Below, in pieces: positions 16,440 to 25,542 of a stretch of DNA of 64,000 bases. The stretch is from Ignavibacteria bacterium. GTDB taxonomy: Bacteria > Bacteroidota > Ignavibacteria > Tepidaquicellales > Tepidaquicellaceae. Below the pieces are notes generated by a model. It had not been told where the DNA came from and did no database searches. It saw only the letters and a program-made list of their open reading frames with translations. Each line of letters starts with the position of its first letter. Within the stretch, counting starts at the first letter, position 1. Location of the stretch: positions 1-64,000 of the forward strand of contig JADJAH010000037.1 of assembly GCA_016704345.1 (NCBI GenBank). Direction: 5' to 3'. Position numbers and translations under genes: made by a program.

Positions 16440-17345
16440 ATGCTGCAGACTTTTGATCAAAGAAATGAAAACATTTTTGTGTTTATAAAAGACAAGCTGG
16501 TCCCGAGATCCGAAGCGAAAGTTTCAGTGTTCGACAGCTCTGTTCAGGGCGGTGATGCGGTGTGGGAAGGATTGAGAATTTATAACGGAAGAATTTTTTG
16601 CTTTGAAAAACATATTGACCGACTTCACGAATCGGCTAAGACTCTGGCTTTTGCAGATATACCCGAAACAGGATTCATAAGGGATGCGGTCATCAAAACT
16701 CTTGAAGCAAATGGAATGCGGGACGGCGCTCATATCCGGCTTACTCTTACTCGCGGTGAAAAGATCACTTCCGGAATGGATCCAAGATTAAATACTAATG
16801 GCAGTTGCTTAATTGTTCTTGCCGAATGGAAGAGCCCGGTATATGACAACTCCGCAGGAATCACTCTTGTTACTTCTCACATCAGAAGAAACTCTCCGCA
16901 GTTTCTCGATTCAAAGATCCATCACAATAATCTCCTCAACAATATTCTTGCAAAGATCAGTGCAAATATCAGTGGAGCCGATGATGCGCTCATGCTTGAC
17001 GACAGGGGATTTGTTTCGGAGACGAATGCTACAAACATTTTTATGATTAAGAACAATCATCTCTTAACACCAAATGCAGAAGCTTGTCTTCCTGGAATAA
17101 CTCGTGGACTCGTAATTGAGATCTCAAAACAGATAGGAGTTGACTGCAGCGAAAGAAACATTTCTCTCTCCGAATTCTACAACGCGGATTTTGTGTTTAC
17201 GTCAGGTACAATGGGAGAATTGACACCCGTAAGAAGTATCGACGGAAGAGAGATTAATAGTCAGATGGGTAGGAATATTTTTGACAAAATTAATTCTTCA
17301 TTCAAAAAGAAAACCGAGACAGAAGGCGAACCTCTTCCATTTTGA
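16440..17345 (+). CDS. Class IV PLP aminotransferase (branched-chain/D-amino-acid type)
   Basis: The 301-aa protein has the class IV fold. Key elements are the opening FDSSVQGGDAVWEGLRIYNGR (quoted here as GDAVWEGLR), the PLP lysine K159 in LDSKIHHNN, the FVSETNATNIF segment and the SGTMGELTPV block near the end. It resembles branched-chain aminotransferases and 4-amino-4-deoxychorismate lyase, and the exact substrate is not clear. ATG 16440 was chosen over ATG 16404, which would overlap the upstream sulfotransferase-like gene by 35 bases; residues from 16440 match the family N-terminus. The two genes are one transcription unit. Confidence 0.8.
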   Translation: MLQTFDQRNENIFVFIKDKLVPRSEAKVSVFDSSVQGGDAVWEGLRIYNGRIFCFEKHIDRLHESAKTLAFADIPETGFIRDAVIKTLEANGMRDGAHIRLTLTRGEKITSGMDPRLNTNGSCLIVLAEWKSPVYDNSAGITLVTSHIRRNSPQFLDSKIHHNNLLNNILAKISANISGADDALMLDDRGFVSETNATNIFMIKNNHLLTPNAEACLPGITRGLVIEISKQIGVDCSERNISLSEFYNADFVFTSGTMGELTPVRSIDGREINSQMGRNIFDKINSSFKKKTETEGEPLPF

Positions 17346-17351
17346 TGATGA

Positions 17352-18338
17352 TCAGATCACTTTTCTTTTCTTGAACCAAAAGTACATTACTCCTGCTATT
17401 GATATCATTATTACAAGACTGATAACGAAGCCTAAAGGGCTGTGTAAGAAAGGTATATGGTCAAAATTCATACCAAACAATCCCGTAATGAAAGTCATGG
17501 GGAGCATAATAGTTGCAACCATAGTGAGAAACTTCATTGTCTCATTCAAACGGTTGTTGACAATAGAAAGATATGATTCCAAAACACCCGTAACATAATC
17601 GCGGTATGACTCTGAAGCATCTGCAATCCTTACGAGGTGGTCATATACATTTCTGTAATAGATTGACTCCTCAGTAGAGATAAGATCAGAATCGGCACGT
17701 GTTAACTTAAACAAGACTTCCTTCTGATATGATGAAAATCTCATCAGTCTTATCAATTCTTTCTTAAGTGCAAGTATGGAAACGAGGAGACTGTTGCTGG
17801 AAGTATCCTTAAACATTACGTCTTCAACAGTATTGATCTTTTCTTCAAAATCATCAAGTATGGGATAATAGTTATCAACTATCGAATCAAATATTAAATG
17901 AAGAAGATAGTCCGGACCTTTTCTGAACGTTGAGGCATTTATTGAATTCCTGATTGATGTGTCAATTGTATTAACAGGCTTTTCATTGTGAATTGTAACA
18001 AGGAAATTATGTCCTAGAAAACAACTCAGCGAAAAATATTTGATCTTTGACTGTGAACTGTCTTTTAAGATTCCATTAAAAACTATGAACAAATAATCTC
18101 CGAAATCATCGATCTTAGGATGATGAATCTTGGAATCTTGTATATACTTCAAAGAGTCTTCAATTGTCAGGGGATGAAATCCGAATATCTCGGAAAGTAT
18201 TCTGGTGCTCTCCTCACTTGAAGTGTCATAAATATCAATCCAAATCTTTTCCTCGCAATTATAGTCCCATTTCTTTAGCTCGCTTAGCGGAACCCCTTTG
18301 AGTCCCGTCTGCTCGCCGTATACAAGAATGTTTATCAT
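17352..18338 (-). CDS. corA: CorA-type magnesium/cobalt channel
   Basis: The 328-aa protein has a long cytoplasmic N-terminal domain (about 1-265) including coiled-coil helices, and two C-terminal membrane helices. The diagnostic channel motif is present as GLFGMNFD at about residues 288-295, with the pore sequence before it (ATIMLPMTFITGLFGMN, partly quoted). CorA forms pentameric Mg2+ channels in the inner membrane. Its start overlaps the rsmI stop by 4 bases (ATGA-type), placing it last in dut-rsmI-corA. Confidence 0.95.
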   Translation of the reverse strand: MINILVYGEQTGLKGVPLSELKKWDYNCEEKIWIDIYDTSSEESTRILSEIFGFHPLTIEDSLKYIQDSKIHHPKIDDFGDYLFIVFNGILKDSSQSKIKYFSLSCFLGHNFLVTIHNEKPVNTIDTSIRNSINASTFRKGPDYLLHLIFDSIVDNYYPILDDFEEKINTVEDVMFKDTSSNSLLVSILALKKELIRLMRFSSYQKEVLFKLTRADSDLISTEESIYYRNVYDHLVRIADASESYRDYVTGVLESYLSIVNNRLNETMKFLTMVATIMLPMTFITGLFGMNFDHIPFLHSPLGFVISLVIMISIAGVMYFWFKKRKVI

Positions 18339-19012
18339 GACTTATCTATTATTATTACAAATTCACCCTTAAGTTTATTGTCGCCGATATTTCGCAATAT
18401 ATCGGCAGCGCGTCCCCTGTATTGTCTTTCGCTTTGCATTGAAAGGTCAAACCCAACGAATATATTTCTTGCTCCTAAAGCATCTGAAATATCTTCAAGA
18501 ATTGCATTGAGCCTGTAGGGCGCTTCCATGATCACAACCGGTCTATCAGAGGGCCGCAGCAAGTTGAGTTCTTCTCTTCTTATGTCTTTCTTCGGAGAAA
18601 GAAATCCGCGAAAATAAAATCTGCTTATATCGAATCCGCTCAATACCAAAGCTGTCATAACAGAATTTGCGCCTCCGCAAAGTTCGACTTTTATTCCCAG
18701 GCCAAAACATTCATTGAGTAAATTGTTTCCGGGATCGGAAAATCCGGGGGTACCGCAATCTGAAATCAATGAGACAGTTTTTCCATTTTGTAGTTCTTCT
18801 ATCACTTCTATAGTGCTTTCATTTTCATTGTGTTCGTTGATATTCATCAGTTCTTTGCGCATCCCAAAATGCTTGAGAAGTTTTGCAGCTTCTTTAAATT
18901 CTTCACAGACAATAATGCTGCTCTGTTCAAGCATTCGCAATCCGCGGATTGTCATGTCAGCATAATTGCCGATTGGAGTTGTAACTACATAAAGCTTTCC
19001 TGAATTCTCCAA
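18335..19012 (-). CDS. rsmI: 16S rRNA (cytidine1402-2'-O)-methyltransferase
   Basis: The 225-aa SAM-dependent methyltransferase modifies C1402 in the decoding centre. Conserved blocks are LYVVTTPIGNYADMTIRGL at the start, then SLISDCGTPGFSDPG, and the FYFRGFLSPKK and MEAPYRL segments. The protein ends at KGEFVIIIDKS, so it lacks the small extra C-terminal domain of longer homologues, as is usual in this group. It starts 3 bases after dut and overlaps corA by 4 bases. Confidence 0.96.
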   Translation of the reverse strand: MENSGKLYVVTTPIGNYADMTIRGLRMLEQSSIIVCEEFKEAAKLLKHFGMRKELMNINEHNENESTIEVIEELQNGKTVSLISDCGTPGFSDPGNNLLNECFGLGIKVELCGGANSVMTALVLSGFDISRFYFRGFLSPKKDIRREELNLLRPSDRPVVIMEAPYRLNAILEDISDALGARNIFVGFDLSMQSERQYRGRAADILRNIGDNKLKGEFVIIIDKS

Positions 19013-19015
19013 GAC

Positions 19016-19465
19016 TTAATTCTTATTTATTCCGGTACTTCCGTATCCGCCCTCGCCTCTGACGGTCTCCGATATTTCATCATTCTCAACAAAGCTAATC
19101 TTCTCAAATTTCGCCACAACTAACTGGGCAATCCTGTCACCGTAATTTACATCGAATGCTGCTTTCCCGTGATTGATAAGAAGTACTTTCACTTCTCCGC
19201 GGTAATCGGAGTCAATGGTCCCGGGAGAATTCAGAACAGTAATTCCGTGCTTCAGTGCAAGACCGCTTCTTGGACGAACTTGTCCTTCATAGCCTGAAGG
19301 CAATTCAATAACAAGATTTGTGCCTATCAGTGAAGTTTCTGAGGGTTGAATTGTAATCGTTTCTGTCGAGGCAGAGCACAGATCAAGACCAGCAGATCCT
19401 TCTGTTGTATACTCCGGTAATGTAGCCGGCTTATTGTCAGAATATTTCTTGAACTTTACATTCAT
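19016..19465 (-). CDS. dut: dUTP diphosphatase
   Basis: The trimeric dUTPase (149 aa from ATG 19465) hydrolyses dUTP to dUMP, keeping uracil out of DNA. All five family motifs are visible in order: AGLDL, RPRSGLA, GTIDSDYRGEV, RIAQLV and the C-terminal GGYGSTG arm. A longer frame starts at 19504, but its extra 13 residues (MAALKELPFFFCH) do not resemble the family, while MNVKFKKYS is a typical start. First gene of dut-rsmI-corA. Confidence 0.97.
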   Translation of the reverse strand: MNVKFKKYSDNKPATLPEYTTEGSAGLDLCSASTETITIQPSETSLIGTNLVIELPSGYEGQVRPRSGLALKHGITVLNSPGTIDSDYRGEVKVLLINHGKAAFDVNYGDRIAQLVVAKFEKISFVENDEISETVRGEGGYGSTGINKN

Positions 19466-19531
19466 ATGGCAGAAAAAAAATGGCAACTCTTTTAAAGCTG
19501 CCATTGAATTATCGAAATTATGCTTGAAATT

Positions 19532-19972
19532 TTAAATTGAAGTGTAATCATCCATTGAAAGCACTCCAAACAAAAAGAGTACGATCATTACAAATATTGC
19601 AATGACTGAAAGAATAACGTTAACTATACCGAGCCACATACCTATCTTAGCCATTGTGCGACCGTTCTCCGGTGATCTTCCCGCATCAATTTCTCCCAGT
19701 TCCTTCTTACCGATTATCCAAGCCGGAATAGCAACGAAAATTCCGCACGAGATATACGAAAGAATTCCAAGTACGAGTGCAATGATTGCATTTGAACTTG
19801 CACCACCTTGCATTCCTCCGGGAGTCTGCCCTTGATTGTAAGGCATTTGAGGCGGCGGAGGTGGAGGTGGCGGCGCATTATAACCTGATGGCGGAGGTGG
19901 GGGATTGCTTGACGGAGGTGGAGGAAAATTTCCGCTTCCATAATCTTGACTGTGTAAAGAGTAATACTTCAT
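19532..19972 (-). CDS. Proline-rich DUF4190-type small membrane protein
   Basis: The 146-aa protein has a cytoplasmic N-terminus of about 60 residues rich in Pro, Gly and Gln, including a run of eight prolines. Two hydrophobic segments follow, at about 62-85 (IIALVLGILSYISCG) and about 108-138, separated by the loop GKKELGEIDAGRSPENG. This loop (K-x-x-LG-x-I-D-x-G) and two-helix layout match the DUF4190 family of unknown function. The polyproline tract implies dependence on elongation factor P. The gene stands alone between dut and tatD. Confidence 0.75.
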   Translation of the reverse strand: MKYYSLHSQDYGSGNFPPPPSSNPPPPPSGYNAPPPPPPPPQMPYNQGQTPGGMQGGASSNAIIALVLGILSYISCGIFVAIPAWIIGKKELGEIDAGRSPENGRTMAKIGMWLGIVNVILSVIAIFVMIVLFLFGVLSMDDYTSI

Positions 19973-20047
19973 TTTAAGTCTCTTCGTTTAATTGTTCAAA
20001 TATATGTTGTGTATCACACAAAAAAAATTCTGTAATTAAGATTCACT

Positions 20048-20818
20048 TTATTGGAGCGCAAAAAATTTCTCTGCATTTTTGGAAACAACATTCATCAATT
20101 CAGTCTCCGGTATTCCCTTTACATTCGAGATCTTCTCAAGTGTTTTGATCATGAATGAAGGTTCATTCTTCTTCCCTCTGTATGGCATTGGAGGAAGAAA
20201 AGGAGAATCTGTTTCTGACAAGAGACGATCAATGGGCGCAGCAGAAATTACCTCATCTAACAAAGACTTCTTGTAAGTAATATTACCGCAAAATGAAATA
20301 TGAGAATCTGGAATTGAAAGACATTCCGACAACTGAGCTAACGTTCCGCTGAAACAATGAAAGTGTGCCCTGACAGGATACTGCTCATATTCTTCCTTCA
20401 TCAATGTGATTGCGTCATCAGTTGAATCCCTCGTATGTACGATAACCGGAAGTTTTAGTTTTGAAGCAATTCTAATTTGTTTTCGGAACAGATCTTTCTG
20501 CTGCTCAATATTGGAAGTATCCCAATAATAGTCCAAGCCGGTCTCTCCAACAGCAACAACTTTTTTATGTGAAAGCAGTTTCTCTATTTCATTAATTTCA
20601 TTAGGATTTGATTTTGATACATCACAGGGATGAAGTCCAAGTGCACAATATATCTGCTCATACTCTTTACTCAAATCCAGTATTTTCAAAGAAGTCTCCA
20701 GATTCACTGCCGGAACAATCACTCTTCCGATGCCGGCTTCTTCCGCACGCTGCAAAATTTCCGGAAGTGAATCAAGGATATCCGGATAGTAAAGATGTGC
20801 ATGAGTATCAGTAAGCAT
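20048..20818 (-). CDS. tatD: TatD-family metal-dependent deoxyribonuclease
   Basis: The 256-aa TIM-barrel hydrolase carries the TatD metal ligands: LTDTHAHLYY at the N-terminus, GETGLDYYWD with the bridging Glu, PVIVHTRDS, HFHCFSGT and the late LSETDSPFLPPMPYRG. TatD enzymes are 3'-5' exonucleases or deoxyribonucleases linked to DNA repair. Its ATG overlaps the purine nucleoside phosphorylase stop by one base, so the two are coupled. Confidence 0.95.
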   Translation of the reverse strand: MLTDTHAHLYYPDILDSLPEILQRAEEAGIGRVIVPAVNLETSLKILDLSKEYEQIYCALGLHPCDVSKSNPNEINEIEKLLSHKKVVAVGETGLDYYWDTSNIEQQKDLFRKQIRIASKLKLPVIVHTRDSTDDAITLMKEEYEQYPVRAHFHCFSGTLAQLSECLSIPDSHISFCGNITYKKSLLDEVISAAPIDRLLSETDSPFLPPMPYRGKKNEPSFMIKTLEKISNVKGIPETELMNVVSKNAEKFFALQ

Positions 20819-21528
20819 CAGACGAATCTTTTTGAGTTGTTAAGAATCAATTCAATGAGTTTGGAGAATTTGTTATATGAAGCATTGCCGGCTTCTACCA
20901 CCTCTTCATGATTAGTTTCGAACTCGGCATTTTCGGATAACAGGTTTGAAATACAGGATATTCCGATGACTTTCATACCAAGATTGTTACCAGTAATAAT
21001 TTCCGGTACTGTTGACATGCCAATTGCGTCGATTCCAGCATTTAGAAGAAATCTTATCTCCGACCTGGTTTCATAATTCGGTCCTGAATTACTGCAATAT
21101 GTACCGAACTTCAGGTTTAGAAAATTCTTTAAGCCAAGTTCTTTGATCACATCTAACTTCTCCCGATTTAAAGCGCAATTGCTTCTCTTAAATGGGAATA
21201 CACTCTTAATGAAATTTACGAATGAAGTTATCACCATCAAATCTGAAACCTTCAGAGACGGATTTACTCCTCCTGCTGCATTTGATATTATTAGAAGCTC
21301 TGCTTTTTGAACATGCGCCATTCTTACAAAGTAAAGAATTTCGTCAGGGGTATAACCTTCATAAAAATGTCTCCTGCCTGAGAATAAGATCACATCATTC
21401 CCAAATAGTTTTCCTTCGAGTGCTTCCGCCCTATGGAAGCCATCAGGATCCGAGTAAAGCTCTCGCGAATGCAGAAGCTCGGTCTTTATTTTATTAAGAC
21501 CGGAACCAAGAATTATAGCTGCTTTCAG
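20818..21528 (-). CDS. Purine nucleoside phosphorylase (start uncertain)
   Basis: The protein cleaves purine nucleosides to base plus ribose-1-phosphate. Family blocks are the phosphate-binding AAIILGSGL, SGRRHFYEGYTPDE, ISNAAGGVNPS, GPNYETRSEIR, IGMSTVPEI and GISCISNL. The first canonical start in frame is GTG 21393, which would remove the essential GSG loop. The open frame continues upstream to a stop near 21585 without ATG, GTG or TTG. The coordinates here assume CTG 21528; ATA or ATT codons just upstream, or an undetected indel, are equally possible. Family members are usually about 270 aa and this is about 236. Confidence 0.8.
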   Translation of the reverse strand: MKAAIILGSGLNKIKTELLHSRELYSDPDGFHRAEALEGKLFGNDVILFSGRRHFYEGYTPDEILYFVRMAHVQKAELLIISNAAGGVNPSLKVSDLMVITSFVNFIKSVFPFKRSNCALNREKLDVIKELGLKNFLNLKFGTYCSNSGPNYETRSEIRFLLNAGIDAIGMSTVPEIITGNNLGMKVIGISCISNLLSENAEFETNHEEVVEAGNASYNKFSKLIELILNNSKRFV

Positions 21529-21652
21529 TATGTGTGTTTTAATGAAGGCTAAAAATAAGGAAAAACACTTGAAATAAATAATATCTTAAGCTATGTTTGT
21601 TAAAAGAAACTTTAGTTCAACCATGTGCGTTTATTTGGATAAATAATTCGAA

Positions 21653-22147
21653 ATGAACGAAAATAATCCCGAATCACTCATAAGCAAATCGAAAGAGTAT
21701 TTATTGAAGGCTTACCAACTTCAAATGGATGGCAAATTTGAAGAAGCAATTCTCAATTACAAGAAATCACTCAACATTCACCCTACTCCCGAAGCGCATA
21801 CATATCTCGGATGGACTTATAGTTTCATCGGTGATTTTGAAAAAGCCATTGATGAGTGTAAGACAGCAATTTCTTTGGACCCGGAATTTGGAAATCCATA
21901 TAATGATATTGGTGCTTACCTTCTTCAACAAGGAAAGCCGGAAGAAGCATTGACTTGGCTTGAGCTTGCTCTAAACGCCAAGAGATTTTCAAACAAGCAT
22001 TTTGCATTACTGAATATCGGAAAAATACTTGAACAGAAGGGCCTCTGGTTTGAAGCACTGTCTGAATACAGAAAGTCAATGGAATCCGCTCCGGAATATG
22101 TTCCTGCGAAACAGAATTACAATCGCCTTCAAGGCATGCTCAATTAA
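21653..22147 (+). CDS. TPR-repeat protein
   Basis: The 164-aa protein is almost wholly made of tetratricopeptide repeats, four by eye, between residues 15 and 155 (for example AHTYLGWTYSFIGDFEKAID and GNPYNDIGAYLLQQGKPEEA). There is no signal peptide. TPRs mediate protein-protein contacts; the partner is unknown. It is the first gene of a plus-strand run, with 34 bases before the next gene. Confidence 0.85.
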   Translation: MNENNPESLISKSKEYLLKAYQLQMDGKFEEAILNYKKSLNIHPTPEAHTYLGWTYSFIGDFEKAIDECKTAISLDPEFGNPYNDIGAYLLQQGKPEEALTWLELALNAKRFSNKHFALLNIGKILEQKGLWFEALSEYRKSMESAPEYVPAKQNYNRLQGMLN

Positions 22148-22181
22148 TAAAATTTCAATCTAAAACAAAATAAAAATAAGT

Positions 22182-22931
22182 TTGATGAAAAGAATAATAC
22201 CCGTTTTGCTTCTAATGATAATTCTGTCATCTGCAAGCAATTCTATGGCGCAAGGATTCACGTATCGTAACCTTGAGCCTGTTTACATTCAATTGCCCTA
22301 TATTCCCGACTCTACACAGGTTGTTCAGCGAAGAGCAATAGTTTCAAGCACATCCTCATCTCCGATAAATTTCCGATTTGCCAGAATTGTAAATGAAATG
22401 CCTGCAAACTGGTATACTCAAATGTGCTATGATCTTTGCTACGCGCCTTTTGTTGATACAATTTCTTTGCCGTTTGATCCGCCGTATGTTCTTCAACCCA
22501 ACCAGACGGATACACTTTTCTATATTGATTTTTCATGCTCGGGTCAGGGACTCGGAACTGCAATTGTGAGAATGTACAACACTGACAACCCTTCACAATA
22601 TATACAGGATACATTCAAAGTAGAAGTTGGTGGTGTTGGCATAACAAACATCTCATCAGTAGTTGAGGGATATGATCTTTCGCAGAACTATCCGAATCCA
22701 TTCAACCCTTCAACTACCATAACATTTTCAATTCCAAAATCTGAAGAAGTTACTTTGAGAATCTACAATTCTCTCGGACAAATTGTTCAAACAGTTATTA
22801 ACGGTGATAACCTTTCAGCCGGAAAATATAGGGTTGATTTCAGCGGTGAAAATTTGACATCCGGTATTTATTATTACACAATTGCTTCAGGCACATTTTC
22901 AGAGACTAAGAAAATGTTGCTGATAAAATGA
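22182..22931 (+). CDS. T9SS-exported protein of unknown function
   Basis: The 249-aa protein has a signal peptide (residues 1-23, ending NSMAQG) and a type A T9SS sorting domain in its last ~80 residues, with the diagnostic NYPNPFNPSTTI, then EVTLRIYNSLGQIV and a final SETKKMLLIK. The roughly 140 residues between resemble a small beta-sandwich with several Cys (CYDLCYAPF) but match nothing I know. It should be secreted or anchored on the cell surface. Confidence 0.8.
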   Translation: MMKRIIPVLLLMIILSSASNSMAQGFTYRNLEPVYIQLPYIPDSTQVVQRRAIVSSTSSSPINFRFARIVNEMPANWYTQMCYDLCYAPFVDTISLPFDPPYVLQPNQTDTLFYIDFSCSGQGLGTAIVRMYNTDNPSQYIQDTFKVEVGGVGITNISSVVEGYDLSQNYPNPFNPSTTITFSIPKSEEVTLRIYNSLGQIVQTVINGDNLSAGKYRVDFSGENLTSGIYYYTIASGTFSETKKMLLIK

Positions 22932-22967
22932 CTTATATCATACAACATTAATCTGACTTATTTCACT

Positions 22968-23459
22968 ATGGCTATTATCAAGAAAAAAGATCTTACAATG
23001 TTCGAACAGACTTATATTCCTCAAATTGTCAAAGGACTTGGTCTGACTTTTCGGCAAATGTTCAAACCTAAGTTTACCAGGCAATATCCCGAAGAAAGAT
23101 GGATGCCACCTTCTTCATACAGAGGAAGACCTGTTCTAGTTCAGGAAGACGATGGTTCAGAAAGATGTGTAGCGTGCGGATTATGTTCGAGAGTTTGTCC
23201 TGCACTTGCGATTGAAGTTCAAGCAGGGGAGACGGATAATGAGAAAGAACGATATCCCGAAAAATTTGAAATCAATATGGTAAGATGTATTTTTTGCGGG
23301 TTCTGTGAAGAAGTCTGCCCTGAAGAACCAATAGTGATGAGCGATGAATATGAACTCGTCTTTACAAGTCAGGAAGAAGCAGTCTTCGGCAAAGATAAAT
23401 TACTCATGTCAAAAGAAAGACTGAAGAAGAGACTTGAGTTTCTTCAGGAAAGCAGATAA
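22968..23459 (+). CDS. nuoI: NADH-quinone oxidoreductase subunit I
   Basis: The 163-aa protein carries two 4Fe-4S ferredoxin motifs, CVACGLCSRVCP and CIFCGFCEEVCP (about residues 62-73 and 105-116), followed by PEEPIVMSDEYEL. These hold clusters N6a and N6b of respiratory complex I and pass electrons toward the quinone site. The preceding QMFKPKFTRQYPEERWM is typical of NuoI. It lies between two T9SS cargo genes with no other nuo gene adjacent; nuoK and nuoL are 18 kb away. Confidence 0.95.
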   Translation: MAIIKKKDLTMFEQTYIPQIVKGLGLTFRQMFKPKFTRQYPEERWMPPSSYRGRPVLVQEDDGSERCVACGLCSRVCPALAIEVQAGETDNEKERYPEKFEINMVRCIFCGFCEEVCPEEPIVMSDEYELVFTSQEEAVFGKDKLLMSKERLKKRLEFLQESR

Positions 23460-24115
23460 TGAAGTATCTCACTTCAATATTATTCTTCTTTACAATTACA
23501 TCAATTGGGTTTGCACAAAAAGTTAATCTTGTAACTTATTTTGATGCCGGCTTTCAAGACAAGGAATTGGTCATTAGTTGGACAGTTTCTAACCCCAAAG
23601 ATATTTCAAATTTCAAAATTGAAAAACGTCAGTCCTCAGAAGGGGAGTTCACTGATGTTTGTGAAGTACCTTTCTCAAATTTCAGAAAAAAATCTGAAAC
23701 AGACTCCGTTACATATTTTACTTATGTTTGTTCAGATAAACCCACAGAAAATGGAGTTTACTTTTTTTCGCTGAAAATGTTTGATAATAAAGATAAGGAA
23801 CTTGCTCCGCCCCAGTTGCTCAAGATCGGAATTAACGAAATTCCGGAGTTCAAGCTTAAGCAAAATAATCCAAATCCATTCAATCCCACGACCATGATCT
23901 CTTATGAAATATTGGTCCCAACTTTAGTTAAGATTTCTGTGTTTACACTTACCGGTCAGTTGGTTGATGTGTTGGTTGACGGCTTCCAATCACAGGGAAG
24001 CTACTCCGTTACATTCAATGCATCAAAGTATTCCGAAATCTCAAGCGGAATATACTTCTACAAACTTGAATCAGAATACTCCTCCGACATAAGAAAGATG
24101 ATCTTTGCAAAATAA
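23459..24115 (+). CDS. T9SS-exported protein of unknown function
   Basis: The 218-aa protein has a signal peptide (residues 1-19, ending IGFAQ), an immunoglobulin- or fibronectin-like beta region (about 20-125) and a C-terminal type A sorting domain (NNPNPFNPTTMI, VKISVFTLTGQLV, then DIRKMIFAK). Its ATG overlaps the nuoI stop by one base, so it is co-translated with a complex I subunit gene, an unexpected pairing. Function unknown. Confidence 0.8.
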   Translation: MKYLTSILFFFTITSIGFAQKVNLVTYFDAGFQDKELVISWTVSNPKDISNFKIEKRQSSEGEFTDVCEVPFSNFRKKSETDSVTYFTYVCSDKPTENGVYFFSLKMFDNKDKELAPPQLLKIGINEIPEFKLKQNNPNPFNPTTMISYEILVPTLVKISVFTLTGQLVDVLVDGFQSQGSYSVTFNASKYSEISSGIYFYKLESEYSSDIRKMIFAK

Positions 24116-24210
24116 GATCAACATCAATACAGCTCTCAAAAATACATGCCGATACCAATACTCAAGACTAATAAATTGAAGATAGGGTCTGAAATAAGTA
24201 TATTTTGTTA

Positions 24211-25515
24211 ATGGAAGTTAAATCTATACTGTTCGATCTCTTTTTGCTTCTTCTCTTTGTTCTTCTGAATGCACTTTTTGTAGCCGCTGAATTCGCCTTA
24301 GTAAAGGTTAGAAAGACTCAATTAGATCCTTCAGAAAGCAATAAATCTAAGCTGGCAATTAGAATCGTTACAAGTCTTGATTCATATTTAGCCGCTACAC
24401 AGTTTGGAATAACAATTGCATCATTGGGACTTGGATGGATCGGTGAGCCGGTAACTTCAAGAATTCTCGATCCCGTTTTCATGTTTTTGGGCGTTGAAAA
24501 CCCTAAAACTGTACACACGCTTTCTTTGGCTGTAGGATTTGTATTCATTACATTCCTTCATATAATTATCGGCGAACTTGCACCTAAGTCTTACGCAATA
24601 AGACATCCTAAGTCAACCACGCTTTTTGTTGCGATTCCGCTCAACATCTTTTATCTATTTTTCAAGCCGGCCATTTGGCTCTTGAACGGAACTGCTAACT
24701 ATATTCTGAAGCTTATGGGGATCGATCCGTTGACTGAATCAGAAAGATCTCACTCAGAAGAAGAGATAAGGACTCTGATCGCTGAAGGAACAATCTCTGG
24801 CCGCATAGATAAGATCGAATCTCAGATCATACAAAGAGTATTTGATTTTAATGACAAGATCGCCAAAGAAGTTATGGTACCAAGAAACAGAATGTTTGCG
24901 ATTGATATTGACGATAGCAGAGAAAAAATCATCGAGAAAGTAACGGAAGAAGGATATTCCAGAATTCCCGTATTCAAGGACTCCATTGACAATATAATAG
25001 GAATAATTTACTCAAAAAGACCTCATAAGCGCTGCCGAACACAGAGAGATAATTCTTTACAGGATATCATCAGACCTGCATTCTTTGTTACTGAAACAGT
25101 TCATATAGGCGATCTTCTTAGACAAATGCAAAAGAAAAGAATTCATCTTGGTATTGTCAGCAATGAACATGGTGGTGTTGAAGGTCTTGTCACACTGGAA
25201 GATATCATTGAAGAAATGGTTGGTGAAATTGAGGATGAATATGATACGGATACAGAACAGATCTCCAGTGAAAAGAAGGGTGTGTTTGTAGTTAATCCGA
25301 ACATAAGTGTTGAAGAATTTAATGAACAATTTGATGCTGACCTGCCGGTTGATATTGAGCAATACACTACATTGAGCGGGTTCCTTCACACTGTAACCGG
25401 TCATGTTCCGGAGATCTTTGAAAGAATTGATTTCAAAGATCTGGTCATAACCGTCATGAAAAAATCCGGAAATAAATTGCTTCAAGTGAAAATTCAGCGA
25501 CTAAAGAGTTATTAA
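24211..25515 (+). CDS. CNNM/CorC (HlyC/CorC)-family membrane protein with compensating indels
   Basis: The 434-aa protein has an N-terminal DUF21 membrane domain (about 1-190, FVAAEFALVKVRK), two CBS domains (about 210-330) and a C-terminal CorC/HlyC domain (VNPNISVEEFNEQFD). The family is linked to Mg2+/Co2+ efflux and other divalent metal handling. ATG 24211 is preferred to TTG 24205. Between 25014 and 25048 the protein reads RPHKRCRTQRD where the family reads roughly KDLISAAEHRD. Removing one A from 25014-25018 and one AG from 25042-25049 restores the family sequence exactly in frame, so the two indels compensate. Confidence 0.88.
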   Translation: MEVKSILFDLFLLLLFVLLNALFVAAEFALVKVRKTQLDPSESNKSKLAIRIVTSLDSYLAATQFGITIASLGLGWIGEPVTSRILDPVFMFLGVENPKTVHTLSLAVGFVFITFLHIIIGELAPKSYAIRHPKSTTLFVAIPLNIFYLFFKPAIWLLNGTANYILKLMGIDPLTESERSHSEEEIRTLIAEGTISGRIDKIESQIIQRVFDFNDKIAKEVMVPRNRMFAIDIDDSREKIIEKVTEEGYSRIPVFKDSIDNIIGIIYSKRPHKRCRTQRDNSLQDIIRPAFFVTETVHIGDLLRQMQKKRIHLGIVSNEHGGVEGLVTLEDIIEEMVGEIEDEYDTDTEQISSEKKGVFVVNPNISVEEFNEQFDADLPVDIEQYTTLSGFLHTVTGHVPEIFERIDFKDLVITVMKKSGNKLLQVKIQRLKSY

Positions 25516-25542
25516 TAATATAAATAACTATCGATTATTTTT

